Shown here one piece after another: positions 35,375 through 45,165 of a stretch of DNA of 64,000 nt; positions within the stretch are counted from its first letter, which is position 1, and each line of letters opens with the position of its first letter. The position numbers and the translations under genes were made by a program. Source of the stretch: Ruegeria arenilitoris (lineage in GTDB: Bacteria; Pseudomonadota; Alphaproteobacteria; Rhodobacterales; Rhodobacteraceae); the NCBI RefSeq assembly GCF_013035315.1, contig NZ_WQHP01000009.1:62001-126000 (forward strand), given 5' to 3'. Below the pieces are notes generated by a model, which made no database searches, was not told the DNA's origin, and worked only from the letters and a program-made list of their open reading frames with translations.

Positions 35375-36643
35375 ATGGATTCGATTCTGGTGACGGGCAA
35401 CGGCCCGTTGAACGGGCAGATACCTATTGCGGGGGCCAAAAACGCATGTCTGACCCTGATGCCTGCGACGTTGCTGAGCGAAGAACCGCTGACGCTGACC
35501 AATGCGCCACGGCTGAGCGACATCAGGACTATGACCGCTCTGCTGCAATCGCTCGGGGCCGAAGTGTCGTCTCTGCAAGACGGTCAAGTGCTGGCCATGT
35601 CCAGTCATGACCTGACCAGCCACACCGCGGATTATGAGATCGTGCGCAAGATGCGGGCCTCGAATTTGGTTCTGGGGCCTTTGCTGGCCCGGTTCGGAGA
35701 GGCCGTTGTGTCGCTGCCCGGTGGCTGCGCGATCGGTGCGCGACCCATGGATCTGCATGTCGAAGGGCTTGAGGCGCTGGGCGCTGAGATCGAGCTGAAG
35801 GATGGCTACCTGCACGCCAAAGCCCCCGGCGGGCTAAAGGGCGCAGTGCATGAGATGCGCTTTGCCTCGGTCGGGGCGACAGAAAACATCGTTATGGCGG
35901 CGACGCTCGCCAAGGGCACGACGGTTCTGAAAAACGCCGCGCGCGAGCCAGAGATCGTCGATCTGGTCGAATGCCTGCGCAAGATGGGCGCCCAAATCGC
36001 AGGCGAAGGAACCTCGACCATCGAGATTCAGGGCGTCGACCGGTTGCATGGTGCGACCCATCAGGTCGTAACCGACCGGATCGAACTTGGCACCTATATG
36101 CTGGCTCCGGCCATTTGTGGCGGTGAGGTTGAGCTGCTGGGCGGACGGATGTCTCTGGTTGACTCCTTTGTCGCCAAACTGAATGCAGCAGGTGTGAATG
36201 TCACCGAAACCAACAACGGTCTGAAAGTCAGCCGCAAAAATGGTCGCGTCAACGCCGTGGATGTGGTGACCGAGCCGTTCCCCGGTTTCCCGACTGATCT
36301 GCAGGCGCAGATGATGGCGCTGATGTGCACGGCCGAGGGCACCTCGGTTCTGGAAGAGCGTATTTTCGAGAATCGCTTCATGCACGCGCCCGAGTTGGTG
36401 CGCATGGGCGCGAGTATCGAGGTACATGGCGGCACAGCTACGGTGACAGGTGTGGACCAGCTGAAAGGTGCCCCTGTGATGGCGACCGATTTGCGGGCTT
36501 CCGTCTCGCTGATCCTCGCAGGGCTGGCAGCCGAAGGCGAGACGACAGTCAGCCGGGTCTATCATCTGGACCGCGGATATGAGCATGTGGTGCGCAAGCT
36601 GGAAGGCGTGGGCGCAAAGATTGAACGGATCAAAGGCCAATGA
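35375..36643 (+). CDS. murA: UDP-N-acetylglucosamine 1-carboxyvinyltransferase
   Basis: 422 residues, full length. MurA transfers enolpyruvate from phosphoenolpyruvate to UDP-GlcNAc, the first committed step of peptidoglycan synthesis in the cytoplasm. Lys22-Asn23 (GAKNACL) and the active-site cysteine Cys118 in [11 protein letters not shown], the target of fosfomycin, are present; the DRIELGTYM and [11 protein letters not shown] segments are typical. Its stop overlaps the next start by 4 nt. It heads a housekeeping run conserved in the Rhodobacteraceae. Confidence 0.98.
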   Translation: MDSILVTGNGPLNGQIPIAGAKNACLTLMPATLLSEEPLTLTNAPRLSDIRTMTALLQSLGAEVSSLQDGQVLAMSSHDLTSHTADYEIVRKMRASNLVLGPLLARFGEAVVSLPGGCAIGARPMDLHVEGLEALGAEIELKDGYLHAKAPGGLKGAVHEMRFASVGATENIVMAATLAKGTTVLKNAAREPEIVDLVECLRKMGAQIAGEGTSTIEIQGVDRLHGATHQVVTDRIELGTYMLAPAICGGEVELLGGRMSLVDSFVAKLNAAGVNVTETNNGLKVSRKNGRVNAVDVVTEPFPGFPTDLQAQMMALMCTAEGTSVLEERIFENRFMHAPELVRMGASIEVHGGTATVTGVDQLKGAPVMATDLRASVSLILAGLAAEGETTVSRVYHLDRGYEHVVRKLEGVGAKIERIKGQ

Positions 36644-37116
36644 CAGACGCGATTTTTGAAGATGGACGTGAGGCCCCGCTGAACCTGGGGGCCGAAGATG
36701 CCGATGACCTTCAGGTCATTTCGACCCTGACGCAGGACGCGGTGTTCCCGATCACCGAGATGACATGGCGCCCGTCCGAGCGCCGTTTTGGCCTGTTGCT
36801 GAACCGGTTCCGGTGGGAGGACAAAGACGCCGCAACGCGCCGCGACCGCCCGTTCGAGCGGGTGCAATCGGTTCTGGTGTTCGACTCAGTGTTGTCTGTG
36901 GCCAGCCAGGGCGTTGACCGCAGCGACAAGGATATGGTGATGTCCCTGTTATCGGTCGATTTCGAACCCGGCGAAGACGGCGCGGGCGAGATCACGCTGA
37001 CCTTGGCGGGCGATGGTGCAATTCGTCTGTCCATCGAGGCACTGGATGTCACCCTTAAAGATGTGACCCGGCCCTATCAGGCCCCATCAGGTCACGCCCC
37101 GCACCATCCAGAATAA
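36640..37116 (+). CDS. DUF2948 family protein
   Basis: 158 residues, soluble, no catalytic motif visible (conserved-looking stretches [20 protein letters not shown] and [19 protein letters not shown]). It is translationally coupled to murA by a 4-nt overlap and sits two genes before hisD. This family is restricted to alphaproteobacteria and regularly placed between murA and hisD. Function unknown. Confidence 0.88.
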   Translation: MTDAIFEDGREAPLNLGAEDADDLQVISTLTQDAVFPITEMTWRPSERRFGLLLNRFRWEDKDAATRRDRPFERVQSVLVFDSVLSVASQGVDRSDKDMVMSLLSVDFEPGEDGAGEITLTLAGDGAIRLSIEALDVTLKDVTRPYQAPSGHAPHHPE

Positions 37117-37177
37117 GCGCGGCATAGCTCAGGCGTTCTCGGCGCCGTCAGCGGGGCTGAGCATCCGCCCCGCGACC

Positions 37178-37627
37178 GTGTTCGACGTTTTTGACCTCAG
37201 CCGCATTCTGATCCGGTCGATTACGAAACTGTGTATTGCCGATCATGCGGATGATCCCGAGGTCATCGCTCAGTGGACTGCCAACAAGAACCCGGCGACC
37301 ATCCGCGGCTGGATCGACGCAGGAGCGCAGATATGGCTGGTCGAACGGGCCGGGCAGCCTGCCGCGGTTGGGGCGCTCGGGCAGGACGGAGACATCACGC
37401 TGCTGTACATTGACCCCGATCAGACAGGCGTCGGTGTGGGGCGGGCACTGTTGGAAAAGCTTGAGCAGGAATTGATCAGAGCGGGGTATGCCGAAGGCCG
37501 TCTGGAGGCGACCAAAACAGCGCAGGCGTTTTATGCACGGCATGGCTGGCAGGCGACCGGCGGATGTAGCCAGCGCGCAGAACTGTCCTGTTTGCACATG
37601 CGCAAATCGCTGCACCCCCAGCACTGA
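37178..37627 (+). CDS. GNAT-family N-acetyltransferase, start uncertain
   Basis: 149 residues from the GTG at 37178. The acetyl-CoA-binding motif is VGVGRALLEKLE, preceded by ITLLYIDPDQTG, and the C-terminal FYARHGW is typical. The family N-terminus (IRPAT) lies upstream of this GTG in the same frame (LSIRPATVFDVFDL), but no ATG, GTG or TTG was found there before the DUF2948 stop; CTG at 37157 is a possible start. The substrate is unknown. Confidence 0.8.
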   Translation: MFDVFDLSRILIRSITKLCIADHADDPEVIAQWTANKNPATIRGWIDAGAQIWLVERAGQPAAVGALGQDGDITLLYIDPDQTGVGVGRALLEKLEQELIRAGYAEGRLEATKTAQAFYARHGWQATGGCSQRAELSCLHMRKSLHPQH

Positions 37628-37687
37628 GGGTTGAGGCCAGCCCATCCGGGCGATATGTCCCGGTCAAACGCCCCGGAGTGCCAGAAT

Positions 37688-38989
37688 ATGCCCGTTTTCC
37701 TCGACACGACGTCGCCCGAGTTTGAAACCGCTTTCGCCACCTTGCTGTCCGCCAAGCGCGAAGACAGCCCGGATGTGGACGCGGTGGTGGCCCAGATCAT
37801 CGAAGATGTGCGGTCCCGGGGCGATGCTGCAGTCATCGAGTTGACGGCCAAGTTCGACCGGTTGGAGCTTACGCCTGCAACACTGGCATTCAGTGCGGAT
37901 GAGATCGCGGCGGCGGTCACGCAGGTCTCAGATGAAGATCGTTCAGCGCTGGAATTGGCCGCTGACCGGATTCGTGCCTATCACGAAAAGCAGCTGCCAG
38001 AGGATCAACAATGGACCGACGCCGCGGGTGCGACACTGGGCTGGCGCTGGTCTGCGGTTTCTGCGGCTGGTCTTTATGTGCCGGGTGGGTTGGCGTCCTA
38101 CCCGTCGTCGGTCCTGATGAACGCGATCCCGGCCAAGGTGGCAGGCGTCGAGCGTCTGGCCATCGCGGTACCAACGCCCGACGGGCAGGTGAACCCTCTG
38201 GTTCTGCTGGCCGCACAGCTATCCGGCGTTGATGAAATCTATCGTATCGGCGGTGCGCAGGCGATCGCCGCGTTGGCCTATGGCACCAACAGCATTGCGC
38301 CCGTGGACAAAATTACTGGCCCCGGGAATGCCTTTGTGGCTGCAGCCAAACGGCGTGTGTTTGGCAAGGTTGGCATAGACATGATCGCTGGTCCGTCCGA
38401 GATTCTGGTGATCGCCGACAAGGACAATGACCCTGACTGGATCGCATTGGACCTGCTCAGCCAGGCAGAGCACGACGAAAGTGCGCAGTCGATCCTGATC
38501 ACAGACGACGCGAGTTTTGGCCAGGCTGTTGCCGAAGCGGTCGACATACGGTTGGAAACCCTTCAGCGCCGGGCCATCGCAGGGGCAAGCTGGCGGGACT
38601 TTGGTGCCATCATCGCAGTGCGCGATCTGGACGAGGCTGCAGCGTTGTCAAATCGCATTGCTCCCGAGCACTTGGAGCTTTGCGTGGCCGACCCCATGGC
38701 ACTTAGTGCCAAAACCATCCATGCCGGTGCCATCTTTTTGGGCCAGTACACCCCCGAAGCCATTGGCGATTATGTCGGTGGGTCAAACCACGTTCTGCCG
38801 ACGGCGCGTTCGGCGCGGTTCTCTTCGGGTCTGAGCGTGATGGACTTTCTCAAGCGCACAACGCTCAGCCAGATGACCCCCGAAGCGTTGCGCGCGATAG
38901 GCCCAGCCGCCGAAAAGCTGGCACAGTCCGAAAGCCTTGAGGCGCATGGCCTGTCAGTAACAGCGCGATTGAAACGCCTGAACGGCTAA
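37688..38989 (+). CDS. hisD: Histidinol dehydrogenase
   Basis: 433 residues from the ATG at 37688. HisD oxidises L-histidinol to histidine in two NAD+-dependent, zinc-requiring steps, the end of histidine synthesis. Signature segments are GPGNAFVAAAKRRVFG, DMIAGPSEILVIAD, LSQAEHDESAQ and the EHLEL block with zinc and catalytic residues. Its position after DUF2948 and before UPF0262 is the standard order in this family of bacteria. Confidence 0.97.
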   Translation: MPVFLDTTSPEFETAFATLLSAKREDSPDVDAVVAQIIEDVRSRGDAAVIELTAKFDRLELTPATLAFSADEIAAAVTQVSDEDRSALELAADRIRAYHEKQLPEDQQWTDAAGATLGWRWSAVSAAGLYVPGGLASYPSSVLMNAIPAKVAGVERLAIAVPTPDGQVNPLVLLAAQLSGVDEIYRIGGAQAIAALAYGTNSIAPVDKITGPGNAFVAAAKRRVFGKVGIDMIAGPSEILVIADKDNDPDWIALDLLSQAEHDESAQSILITDDASFGQAVAEAVDIRLETLQRRAIAGASWRDFGAIIAVRDLDEAAALSNRIAPEHLELCVADPMALSAKTIHAGAIFLGQYTPEAIGDYVGGSNHVLPTARSARFSSGLSVMDFLKRTTLSQMTPEALRAIGPAAEKLAQSESLEAHGLSVTARLKRLNG

Positions 38990-39111
38990 GGAGTTTATGG
39001 CCCGCAGGTCACACCTGAGGTGAACCTGAAAGACCGCTAGGCGATTGTGCTTGAACCCGCCTGCCTTTGCCCGTCGCTTTGGCTGCAAGATTTGGTGCGA
39101 AGGAACTGAGC

Positions 39112-39909
39112 TTGGAACGCGTGGCAACCTTGTGGATCGGCAAACGGTTCAGCTTTCTTGAACACCTGTGCCTCAAATCCTTCGCGGATGTGGACCAGAC
39201 GCCCATCGTCTACCACTATGGCGATCTTGAGGATGTCCCTGACTATATCGAGGCCCGCGATGCGCGAGAAATCTTTGACACGCCCGAGATCTACCGCGAC
39301 CCGATCATGCGCTCGGTCGCAGTGCACGCCGATCTGTTTCGCCTGAAACTGATGCAGCAGACCGACTATATCTGGGTGGATGCGGATGCCTATGCGGTTC
39401 GGCCGTTCGAGACCAAGCAAGGTTATCTGTTCCCCAAAGCCAATCTGGCCCGCCAACGCATGATGAACGGTGTTGTGGCCCTGCCCAGCGACAGTCCGGC
39501 CTTGAAGAAGATGTGCGATTTCGCCTTCGACAGCGACCTCGTGCTGTTCTGGTGGTCGGATGACAGAAAGCACGCCTATCGGAATATCTACGGGCAATCC
39601 ACTTACTGGAGCCTGCCTTTATCAGCGCTTGGGCCGCCGCTGTTTTTCCACAGCCTTTACGGGACGCCGGAGCATGACATGAGCTTGCCGAGAGTCGAGC
39701 TTTACGCCGTTCCACTCCGGCATCGCGCTTTGTGGAACGAGCCCGACATGTCCAAGCTGGAATTTCTGAATTGGCAAAGCAAAATGTCGATCCATTTCTT
39801 CGGCTCGTGGTTCCGGAGAATCTTCGCCAACAAGGAAATAGCCAAAGGATCGCTGGTCGATACCTTGCTGACCAAACACCGGATCGACCCGTCGGATCAC
39901 TCGCTCTAG
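39112..39909 (+). CDS. Putative glycosyltransferase-like protein with DxD motif
   Basis: 265 residues from a TTG at 39112 (GAAGGA 7 nt upstream); a TTG at 39067 or a GTG at 39121 are alternatives. The protein opens with VATLWIGKRFSFLEHLCLKS, and YIWVDADAYAVRPF carries a DxD motif as in sugar-nucleotide-dependent transferases of the GT32 / capsule synthesis kind. FHSLYGTPEHD and IHFFGSW follow. No signal peptide or membrane helix. It lies within a conserved run of housekeeping genes. The nucleotide-sugar-binding fold is likely; donor and acceptor are unknown. Confidence 0.75.
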   Translation: MERVATLWIGKRFSFLEHLCLKSFADVDQTPIVYHYGDLEDVPDYIEARDAREIFDTPEIYRDPIMRSVAVHADLFRLKLMQQTDYIWVDADAYAVRPFETKQGYLFPKANLARQRMMNGVVALPSDSPALKKMCDFAFDSDLVLFWWSDDRKHAYRNIYGQSTYWSLPLSALGPPLFFHSLYGTPEHDMSLPRVELYAVPLRHRALWNEPDMSKLEFLNWQSKMSIHFFGSWFRRIFANKEIAKGSLVDTLLTKHRIDPSDHSL

Positions 39910-39996
39910 GCCCAGGGCACCGGCAGACCCGGACTGCGTTGCCCAATCAATCCTCTTGCGATAAGTCTGGCCTGACCTGAACGGACGAAGCTGAGA

Positions 39997-40476
39997 ATGA
40001 CCCGCATTTCGCATATCGAACTGGACGACCGAAACCTGCCCCCGCCGACCCCCGAGATCGAGCAGGAGCGCAAGGTTGCAATCTATGACTTGCTGGAAGA
40101 AAACAGCTTTGCGCTGCCTACGCGCGATGATCGTGTTGTACCCGATGGTCCGTACCGGGTGCAGCTGTCAATCCGCGACAAGCGGCTGGTTTTTGACATA
40201 GCCACGGAGGCTGAGGAAAAAGCCGCTGAGTTCCATCTGTCGCTGGGGCCGTTCCGGCAGGTCGTCAAAGACTATTTCCAAATCTGCGAAAGCTATTTCG
40301 ACGCGGTGAAAACCCTGCCGCCCAGTCAGATCGAAACCATCGACATGGCGCGTCGTGGCATTCACAACGAAGGCAGCCGCGTTTTGCAGGAGCGACTTGA
40401 AGGTAAGGCCGAGATTGACACAGATACCGCGCGTCGCTTGTTCACGCTAATCTGCGTGCTGCATTTCGGAGGCTGA
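39997..40476 (+). CDS. UPF0262 family protein
   Basis: 159 residues, soluble, of a family typical of alphaproteobacteria and named only by number. Recognisable segments are EQERKVAIYDLLEENSF and DMARRGIHNEGSRVLQERL. It is followed 3 nt later by the phosphatase gene, a conserved pairing. No catalytic residues can be suggested. Confidence 0.92.
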   Translation: MTRISHIELDDRNLPPPTPEIEQERKVAIYDLLEENSFALPTRDDRVVPDGPYRVQLSIRDKRLVFDIATEAEEKAAEFHLSLGPFRQVVKDYFQICESYFDAVKTLPPSQIETIDMARRGIHNEGSRVLQERLEGKAEIDTDTARRLFTLICVLHFGG

Positions 40477-40479
40477 CGC

Positions 40480-40938
40480 GTGAAGCCTTTGCCGCAGTCG
40501 GTCCTGTTTTGTTGCGACCATAACGCGGTTCGGTCTCCTATGGCCGAAGGTCTCATGAAGAAATTCTATGGCACCGGGACTTATGTGCAGTCGGCAGGTG
40601 TTCATAATGATCTAGAAATCGACGGCTTTTGTATCGCTGTTTGCCAAGAGGTCGGTGTCGAGCTGTCCCGTCACCGTTCCCGCTCGTTCGACGAAATGCA
40701 GGAATGGGGCGACGATCTCAGCTCGTTTGATCTGATCGTTGCCTTGTCACCCGCCAGTCAGCGTCGGGCGTTGGAACTGACAAGGATTTTCCATCTGGAT
40801 GTCGATTATTGGCCAATAATGGACCCTACTGGGATGGGCGAGACACGAACGGATAAGCTAACCCACTACCGACAGACCCGCGATCAGATCATTCAGCATC
40901 TGCGAGACAGGTGGGGCGAACCAACGGAGGGGACATGA
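40480..40938 (+). CDS. Low-molecular-weight phosphotyrosine phosphatase family protein
   Basis: 152 residues from a GTG. The phosphate-binding loop is CCDHNAVRSPMAEG, with Cys12 as nucleophile and Arg18 (C-x5-R), and the later DP of IMDPTG supplies the acid. Members are protein tyrosine phosphatases or arsenate reductases; the absence of ars genes and the conserved housekeeping position favour a phosphatase. It is coupled to the UPF0262 gene in front and overlaps the next gene by 4 nt. Confidence 0.92.
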   Translation: MKPLPQSVLFCCDHNAVRSPMAEGLMKKFYGTGTYVQSAGVHNDLEIDGFCIAVCQEVGVELSRHRSRSFDEMQEWGDDLSSFDLIVALSPASQRRALELTRIFHLDVDYWPIMDPTGMGETRTDKLTHYRQTRDQIIQHLRDRWGEPTEGT

Positions 40939-41333
40939 GCGAGACCGTCAAAACCTATTTCACTGCCTTCAACGCCGGCGATGTCCACGGCATGCTGGCT
41001 TGCCTGTCCGATGACGTGGCCCACCACGTGAACGAAGGCCAGATACGCATCGGCATAGACCAATTCGCTGCGTTTTGCGCGCATATGAACCGCTGCTACA
41101 AGGAACATCTGACCGATATCGTGGTGTTCGAAGCCGAAAACGGTACCCGCGCAGCGGCTGAGTTCGTCGTGAACGGAACCTATCTGCAAACCGACGAGGG
41201 CCTGCCCGAAGCGCATGGGCAGACCTATCGCCTGCCTGCCGGGTCGTTCTTTGACCTGAAGGACGGCAAGATCACTCGTGTCACGACGTTCTATAACCTT
41301 GCGGACTGGACCAAGCAGGTTTCAAATGGCTGA
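40935..41333 (+). CDS. SnoaL/NTF2-like protein
   Basis: 132 residues from the ATG at 40935, whose ATGA overlaps the phosphatase stop. The sequence TYFTAFNAGDVHGMLACLSD, then DDVAHHVNEG, is the start of the SnoaL/ketosteroid-isomerase-like cone fold, and FFDLKDGKITRVTTFYN its end. Members bind or isomerise small hydrophobic compounds, but the activity cannot be read. The following GNAT gene starts within its last codons. Confidence 0.88.
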   Translation: MSETVKTYFTAFNAGDVHGMLACLSDDVAHHVNEGQIRIGIDQFAAFCAHMNRCYKEHLTDIVVFEAENGTRAAAEFVVNGTYLQTDEGLPEAHGQTYRLPAGSFFDLKDGKITRVTTFYNLADWTKQVSNG

Positions 41334-41919
41334 GGTCACCGCCGTCCGCCCCTTGGTCGGAGCGGCTCTGGCAGAGGCTTTGGATGATGTGGCGCGCCTG
41401 CGGATCGAGGTGTTTCGGGCTTGGCCGTACCTTTACGATGGCGACCTGGAATACGAACGCAAATACCTGCAGTCTTACCGCGATAGCGACAAGGCTATTG
41501 TGGTCGGAGCCTTTGACAGCGACCGCCTGATCGGAGCTTCGACCGGCGCGCCACTGGTTGACCATGCCGACGATTTTGCAGCTGCGTTCGAAGGGTCAGG
41601 GCTGGACTTGTCCGAGATATTCTATTGCGCCGAATCCGTCCTGCTGTCCGACTATCGCGGCCAAGGCGTTGGTCACACTTTCTTTGATCTGCGCGAGGCT
41701 TATGCCCGCGAGCTTGGATTTAAGAAAAGCGCGTTTTGCGGGGTGCAGCGCTCAGCCGATCACCCGCTGCGTCCAGAAAACTATCGTCCTCTGGACGCCT
41801 TCTGGCGGTCGCGGGGTTATGAGCCACTTACGGGCGTATTTGCCGAGTTTTTGTGGAAGGATATCGGAGAGCAGGGCGAGACGCGGAAGCCTCTGCAATT
41901 CTGGATTCGCGATCTGTGA
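41326..41919 (+). CDS. GNAT-family acetyltransferase
   Basis: 197 residues from the ATG at 41326, which overlaps the end of the SnoaL-like gene by 8 nt. The acetyl-CoA motif is VLLSDYRGQGVGHTFFDLRE, preceded by AESV. The middle segment EYERKYLQSYRDSDKAIVVG is typical of a roseobacter subgroup of GNAT proteins. Co-translation with the NTF2-like protein suggests a joint task that cannot be named. Substrate unknown. Confidence 0.88.
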   Translation: MAEVTAVRPLVGAALAEALDDVARLRIEVFRAWPYLYDGDLEYERKYLQSYRDSDKAIVVGAFDSDRLIGASTGAPLVDHADDFAAAFEGSGLDLSEIFYCAESVLLSDYRGQGVGHTFFDLREAYARELGFKKSAFCGVQRSADHPLRPENYRPLDAFWRSRGYEPLTGVFAEFLWKDIGEQGETRKPLQFWIRDL

Positions 41920-42112
41920 CGCTGCTCTGTTGAGAATCTCTCTGAATTATAGCGCGATCCAGAGACACGCTGAACTCAGCGGTTTCCCCGCCGGTATCAT
42001 CTCTGAGGTCACAACGACTATCGACCCGACGACTGCCGGTTGATTGGCGCTGTACAGCGCGCAGTATCCCCGACTATTGTCTGGTGATTTTGACTGAATG
42101 AGGATGCCGCCT

Positions 42113-42988
42113 GTGAAAGTCGCCACCGCCGCCTACAACCTCGATTGGCTCGACAGCTGGGGCCAGTACGAGGACAAACTGGACCGCTGGGTCTCGGACG
42201 CGGCGGGGCAGGGTGCCGAGTTGCTGGTGTTTCCGGAATACGGCGCGATGGAGCTGTCGACACTGGACGGAACTGAGGTTGCAGGTGATCTGGAACGTTC
42301 GATCCGCGCGGTGTCTGACAGGATGGAGGACGTGCAGGCCTTGCATGCACGCTTGGCGCAGGCCCACAAAACGCACATTCTGGGCGCATCCGCCCCGGTT
42401 GTGGATGGTCCCGGTCAACCGGTAAATCGCGCCGTTCTGTATGCACCGGATGGCCGTCAGGACCATCAGGACAAACAGATCATGACCCGGTTTGAACGTG
42501 AAGACTGGGACATCGCCGCTGGCGGTCCGCTAAAATTGTTCGACACAGCGCTTGGCAAAATCGGTGTGTTGATCTGTTACGACAGCGAGTTTCCTCTGCT
42601 GGGTCGGGCGTTGCGGGATGCGGATTTCATCCTCGTCCCGTCCTGCACCGAGGCTCTGTCGGGATATTGGCGGGTGCGGATCGGGGCGATGTCCAGAGCG
42701 TTGGAAAATCAATGCGTTACCATAATGTCGCCGCTTGTGGGCAACAACGAATGGTCTCAGGCTGTAGACATGAATACCGGAACAGGCGGTGTCTTTGGCC
42801 CGCCGGACAAGGGATTCCCGGCAACCGGAGTACTGGCAGAAGGCACTTTGAATCAGCCGGGTTGGACCTATGCCGAGGTCGATCGGGCAGCCATCGCCAA
42901 CGTGCGCGCGGACGGCCAGGTCCTTAACCGAACCCACTGGGACGAGCAGTTACCCCGAGTCGATTCGGTCACATTATCCGCCCTTTAG
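42113..42988 (+). CDS. Carbon-nitrogen hydrolase (nitrilase superfamily)
   Basis: 291 residues from a GTG at 42113 (GAGG 9 nt upstream); an ATG at 42098 overlaps that ribosome site. The Glu-Lys-Cys triad is complete: Glu42 in FPEYGAME, Lys121 in DKQIMTRFE and Cys155 in ICYDSEFP. The family hydrolyses amides or nitriles, or makes amidated products. It stands between the GNAT gene and infA, with its own upstream gap of 193 bp. The substrate is unknown; an omega-amidase-like role is possible. Confidence 0.92.
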   Translation: MKVATAAYNLDWLDSWGQYEDKLDRWVSDAAGQGAELLVFPEYGAMELSTLDGTEVAGDLERSIRAVSDRMEDVQALHARLAQAHKTHILGASAPVVDGPGQPVNRAVLYAPDGRQDHQDKQIMTRFEREDWDIAAGGPLKLFDTALGKIGVLICYDSEFPLLGRALRDADFILVPSCTEALSGYWRVRIGAMSRALENQCVTIMSPLVGNNEWSQAVDMNTGTGGVFGPPDKGFPATGVLAEGTLNQPGWTYAEVDRAAIANVRADGQVLNRTHWDEQLPRVDSVTLSAL

Positions 42989-43039
42989 GTGATTCCGCCC
43001 TTGAAATAAGGCCGAAATAGGCTCATTTAAGCGCACATC

Positions 43040-43056
43040 CCCGCAGATTCTGCGGG
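43040..43056 (+). other. Leader hairpin in front of infA
   Basis: CCCGCAG/CTGCGGG forms a perfect 7-bp stem with a 3-nt loop, ending 23 nt before the infA start codon and without a T-run. It could end the nitrilase mRNA or act in infA translation control. Confidence 0.5.
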
Positions 43057-43079
43057 TGCAACGTAATGATGGAGACAAC

Positions 43080-43298
43080 ATGGCCAAGGAAGATACGCTC
43101 GAATTTCCCGGTGTCGTGAAGGAACTCCTGCCTAATGCGACGTTTCGGGTCGAGCTGGAAAACGGCCATGAGATCATCGCACATACGGCAGGCAAGATGC
43201 GCAAAAACCGCATCCGTGTTCTGGCCGGCGACAAGGTTCAGGTCGAGATGACCCCCTATGATCTGACCAAGGGTCGGATCAACTACCGCTTCAAGTAA
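43080..43298 (+). CDS. infA: Translation initiation factor IF-1
   Basis: 72 residues from the ATG at 43080 with GGAGA upstream. IF-1 is the small OB-fold protein that binds the 30S A site during initiation. The sequence ([20 protein letters not shown] and the end [14 protein letters not shown]) is close to other alphaproteobacterial IF-1 proteins. It is followed by maf, RNase E/G and yacG in the order usual for Rhodobacteraceae. Confidence 0.98.
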   Translation: MAKEDTLEFPGVVKELLPNATFRVELENGHEIIAHTAGKMRKNRIRVLAGDKVQVEMTPYDLTKGRINYRFK

Positions 43299-43309
43299 CG
43301 CCTGCCGAA

Positions 43310-43888
43310 ATGGCGTTTATCTTAGGATCGGGCAGCCCAAGGCGGCTGGACCTGTTGGCCCAGCTTGGCGTGCAGCCCGATGCAATTCGCGCGCCCGACA
43401 TCGACGAAACGCCTTTGAAAGGCGAGTTGCCGGTGCCCTATTGCAGCCGCATCACGCGCGCAAAAGTTCAGGCAGTTCAAGCCGATAGCAATGACGTTAC
43501 CCTGTGCGCGGATACCACCGTGGCGCTCGGTCGTCGCATCCTAGGCAAACCCGAAGACGCAGGACAAGCCGCAGAGTTCCTGCATGCTCTTTCTGGTCGG
43601 CGGCACCGCGTGATCACCTCGGTCGCAGTTCGGCGCGGGGATCGGGTGCTGCAGCGTGATGTGGTTTCTAAGGTCAAGGTCAAGCGCCTGTCAGACGCTG
43701 AGATCAACGCCTATCTGGCGACCGGAGACTGGCAAGGCAAAGCAGGGGCCTATGCTATTCAAGGCCCGGCCGGAGCTTTCATTCCGTGGATTTCCGGCTC
43801 GTTCACCGGCATCGTGGGCTTACCTCTGTCTGAAACCGCCGCCCTTTTGCAAGGCATCGGCTATCCCCTGTATCGTGAGGCATCATGA
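43310..43888 (+). CDS. maf: Maf-family nucleoside triphosphate pyrophosphatase
   Basis: 192 residues. Maf proteins hydrolyse non-canonical or pyrimidine nucleoside triphosphates and influence septation. The N-terminal motif [12 protein letters not shown] and the catalytic DTTVALG and [20 protein letters not shown] segments are present. The start is 11 nt after infA and the stop overlaps the RNase E/G gene by 4 nt. Confidence 0.95.
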   Translation: MAFILGSGSPRRLDLLAQLGVQPDAIRAPDIDETPLKGELPVPYCSRITRAKVQAVQADSNDVTLCADTTVALGRRILGKPEDAGQAAEFLHALSGRRHRVITSVAVRRGDRVLQRDVVSKVKVKRLSDAEINAYLATGDWQGKAGAYAIQGPAGAFIPWISGSFTGIVGLPLSETAALLQGIGYPLYREAS

Positions 43889-44907
43889 AGGGTCGCACCA
43901 TCGTTCTGGACCGCATCGAAAACCGCGAAGCCGCGGCGCTTATGGTCGACGGTCAGTTGGATGATTTCCTGATCGCGGCTGATGCACCCGCGCCGGGTAC
44001 GATATACCGCGCGCGCGCGGACCGGCCGGTCAAAGGTCAGGGTGGTATGTTCCTGACCACGCCCGACGGACCGGCCTTTCTGCGGCAGGTTAAAGGATTG
44101 GCCCCGGGCGCGCTGATGCTGGTTCAGGTGACCGGTTACGCCGAACCCGGAAAAGCGTTGCCGGTGACGGATCGCGTTCTGTTCAAAAGCCGTTATGCAA
44201 TCATCACGCCCGATGCACCGGGTCTGAATATTTCTCGCTCGATCCGAGATGAGGACGAACGCGACCGCCTGCTTGAAATTGCGCATGAGAGCATGGAAGG
44301 CAGCGATTATGGGCTGATTCTACGCTCGTGCTGTGCTGGCGAAGATGCGGGCGAAATCGCCGATGACATCGGTACGATGCTGGCGCACGCAGATCAGGCC
44401 CTCAATGACTCCGGAACCGAGCCAGAGATGCTTCTAGAGGGCGACGGCCCCCATGTCCTTGCGTGGCGCGACTGGACCGATCCGGCCGAGGTTGTGACGC
44501 AACCGGGCAGTTTTGAATCCCACGGCGTTCTGGACGCATTGGATGTCGTGCGCGGGGTTTCGGAACCGCTATCCGGCGGCGCGCATCTGTACATCCAGCC
44601 CACCCGCGCTTTGGTTGCCGTGGACGTCAATACCGGGTCGGATACGTCGCTGGCAGCAGGAACCAAGGCGAACTTCGCCTGCGCCAAAGCTCTGGCGCGT
44701 GCCTTACGCGTTCGAGGTTTGGGCGGGCAAATCACCCTGGATCTGGCGCCGATGCCGAAAAAAGACCGCCGAGGGTTCGAATCCGCCCTGCGCGCCGCTT
44801 TTAAGGCTGATTCCATTGAAACCACGCTGGCGGGCTGGACACCGCTGGGTCACTACGAACTGCAACGCAAACGCGGTCGTATCCCATTGGCTGAGGTGTT
44901 GAAATGA
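43885..44907 (+). CDS. Ribonuclease E/G family protein, short form
   Basis: 340 residues, shorter than RNase G. The catalytic DNase I-like region is clear: [10 protein letters not shown] and [19 protein letters not shown] contain the two metal-binding aspartates. There is no C-terminal degradosome scaffold and no zinc-link CxxC motif, so it is the truncated type common next to infA/maf in this group; the main RNase E is probably elsewhere. It overlaps maf and yacG by 4 nt each. Confidence 0.92.
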   Translation: MKGRTIVLDRIENREAAALMVDGQLDDFLIAADAPAPGTIYRARADRPVKGQGGMFLTTPDGPAFLRQVKGLAPGALMLVQVTGYAEPGKALPVTDRVLFKSRYAIITPDAPGLNISRSIRDEDERDRLLEIAHESMEGSDYGLILRSCCAGEDAGEIADDIGTMLAHADQALNDSGTEPEMLLEGDGPHVLAWRDWTDPAEVVTQPGSFESHGVLDALDVVRGVSEPLSGGAHLYIQPTRALVAVDVNTGSDTSLAAGTKANFACAKALARALRVRGLGGQITLDLAPMPKKDRRGFESALRAAFKADSIETTLAGWTPLGHYELQRKRGRIPLAEVLK

Positions 44908-45086
44908 GCTGCCCAATCTGCGGAGAAGAGACGATAACCAAGTTCCGCCCTTTCTGTTCGAAACGCTGCGCGGATATCGACTTGGCCAAGTGGCTGAACG
45001 GTTCCTACGCCGTTCCATCGCAGCGCGAAGAGGAGCTGGATGCAGAAGTTTCGGACGTTGAAACAGAGCAATCGCGTCCGCATTGA
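44904..45086 (+). CDS. yacG: DNA gyrase inhibitor YacG
   Basis: 60 residues. The zinc-binding cysteines Cys3, Cys6, Cys18 and Cys22 are in CPIC and FCSKRC, followed by DLAKWLNGSY, the typical YacG sequence. The protein binds GyrB and lowers gyrase activity. It is coupled to the RNase E/G gene by a 4-nt overlap and is the last gene before tRNA-Phe. Confidence 0.95.
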   Translation: MSCPICGEETITKFRPFCSKRCADIDLAKWLNGSYAVPSQREEELDAEVSDVETEQSRPH

Positions 45087-45144
45087 AAAAATGTAAAAAA
45101 GCCTCTGGACACTGCCTGTAGCAAGTCATAGAAGGCCTCCACCC

Positions 45145-45160
45145 AACGGCAAACGCCGTT
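45145..45160 (+). other. Hairpin just upstream of tRNA-Phe
   Basis: AACGGC/GCCGTT pairs around AAAC, 5 nt before the tRNA. It may mark the end of the yacG mRNA or a processing site; there is no T-run. Confidence 0.35.
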
Positions 45161-45165
45161 CCCGT

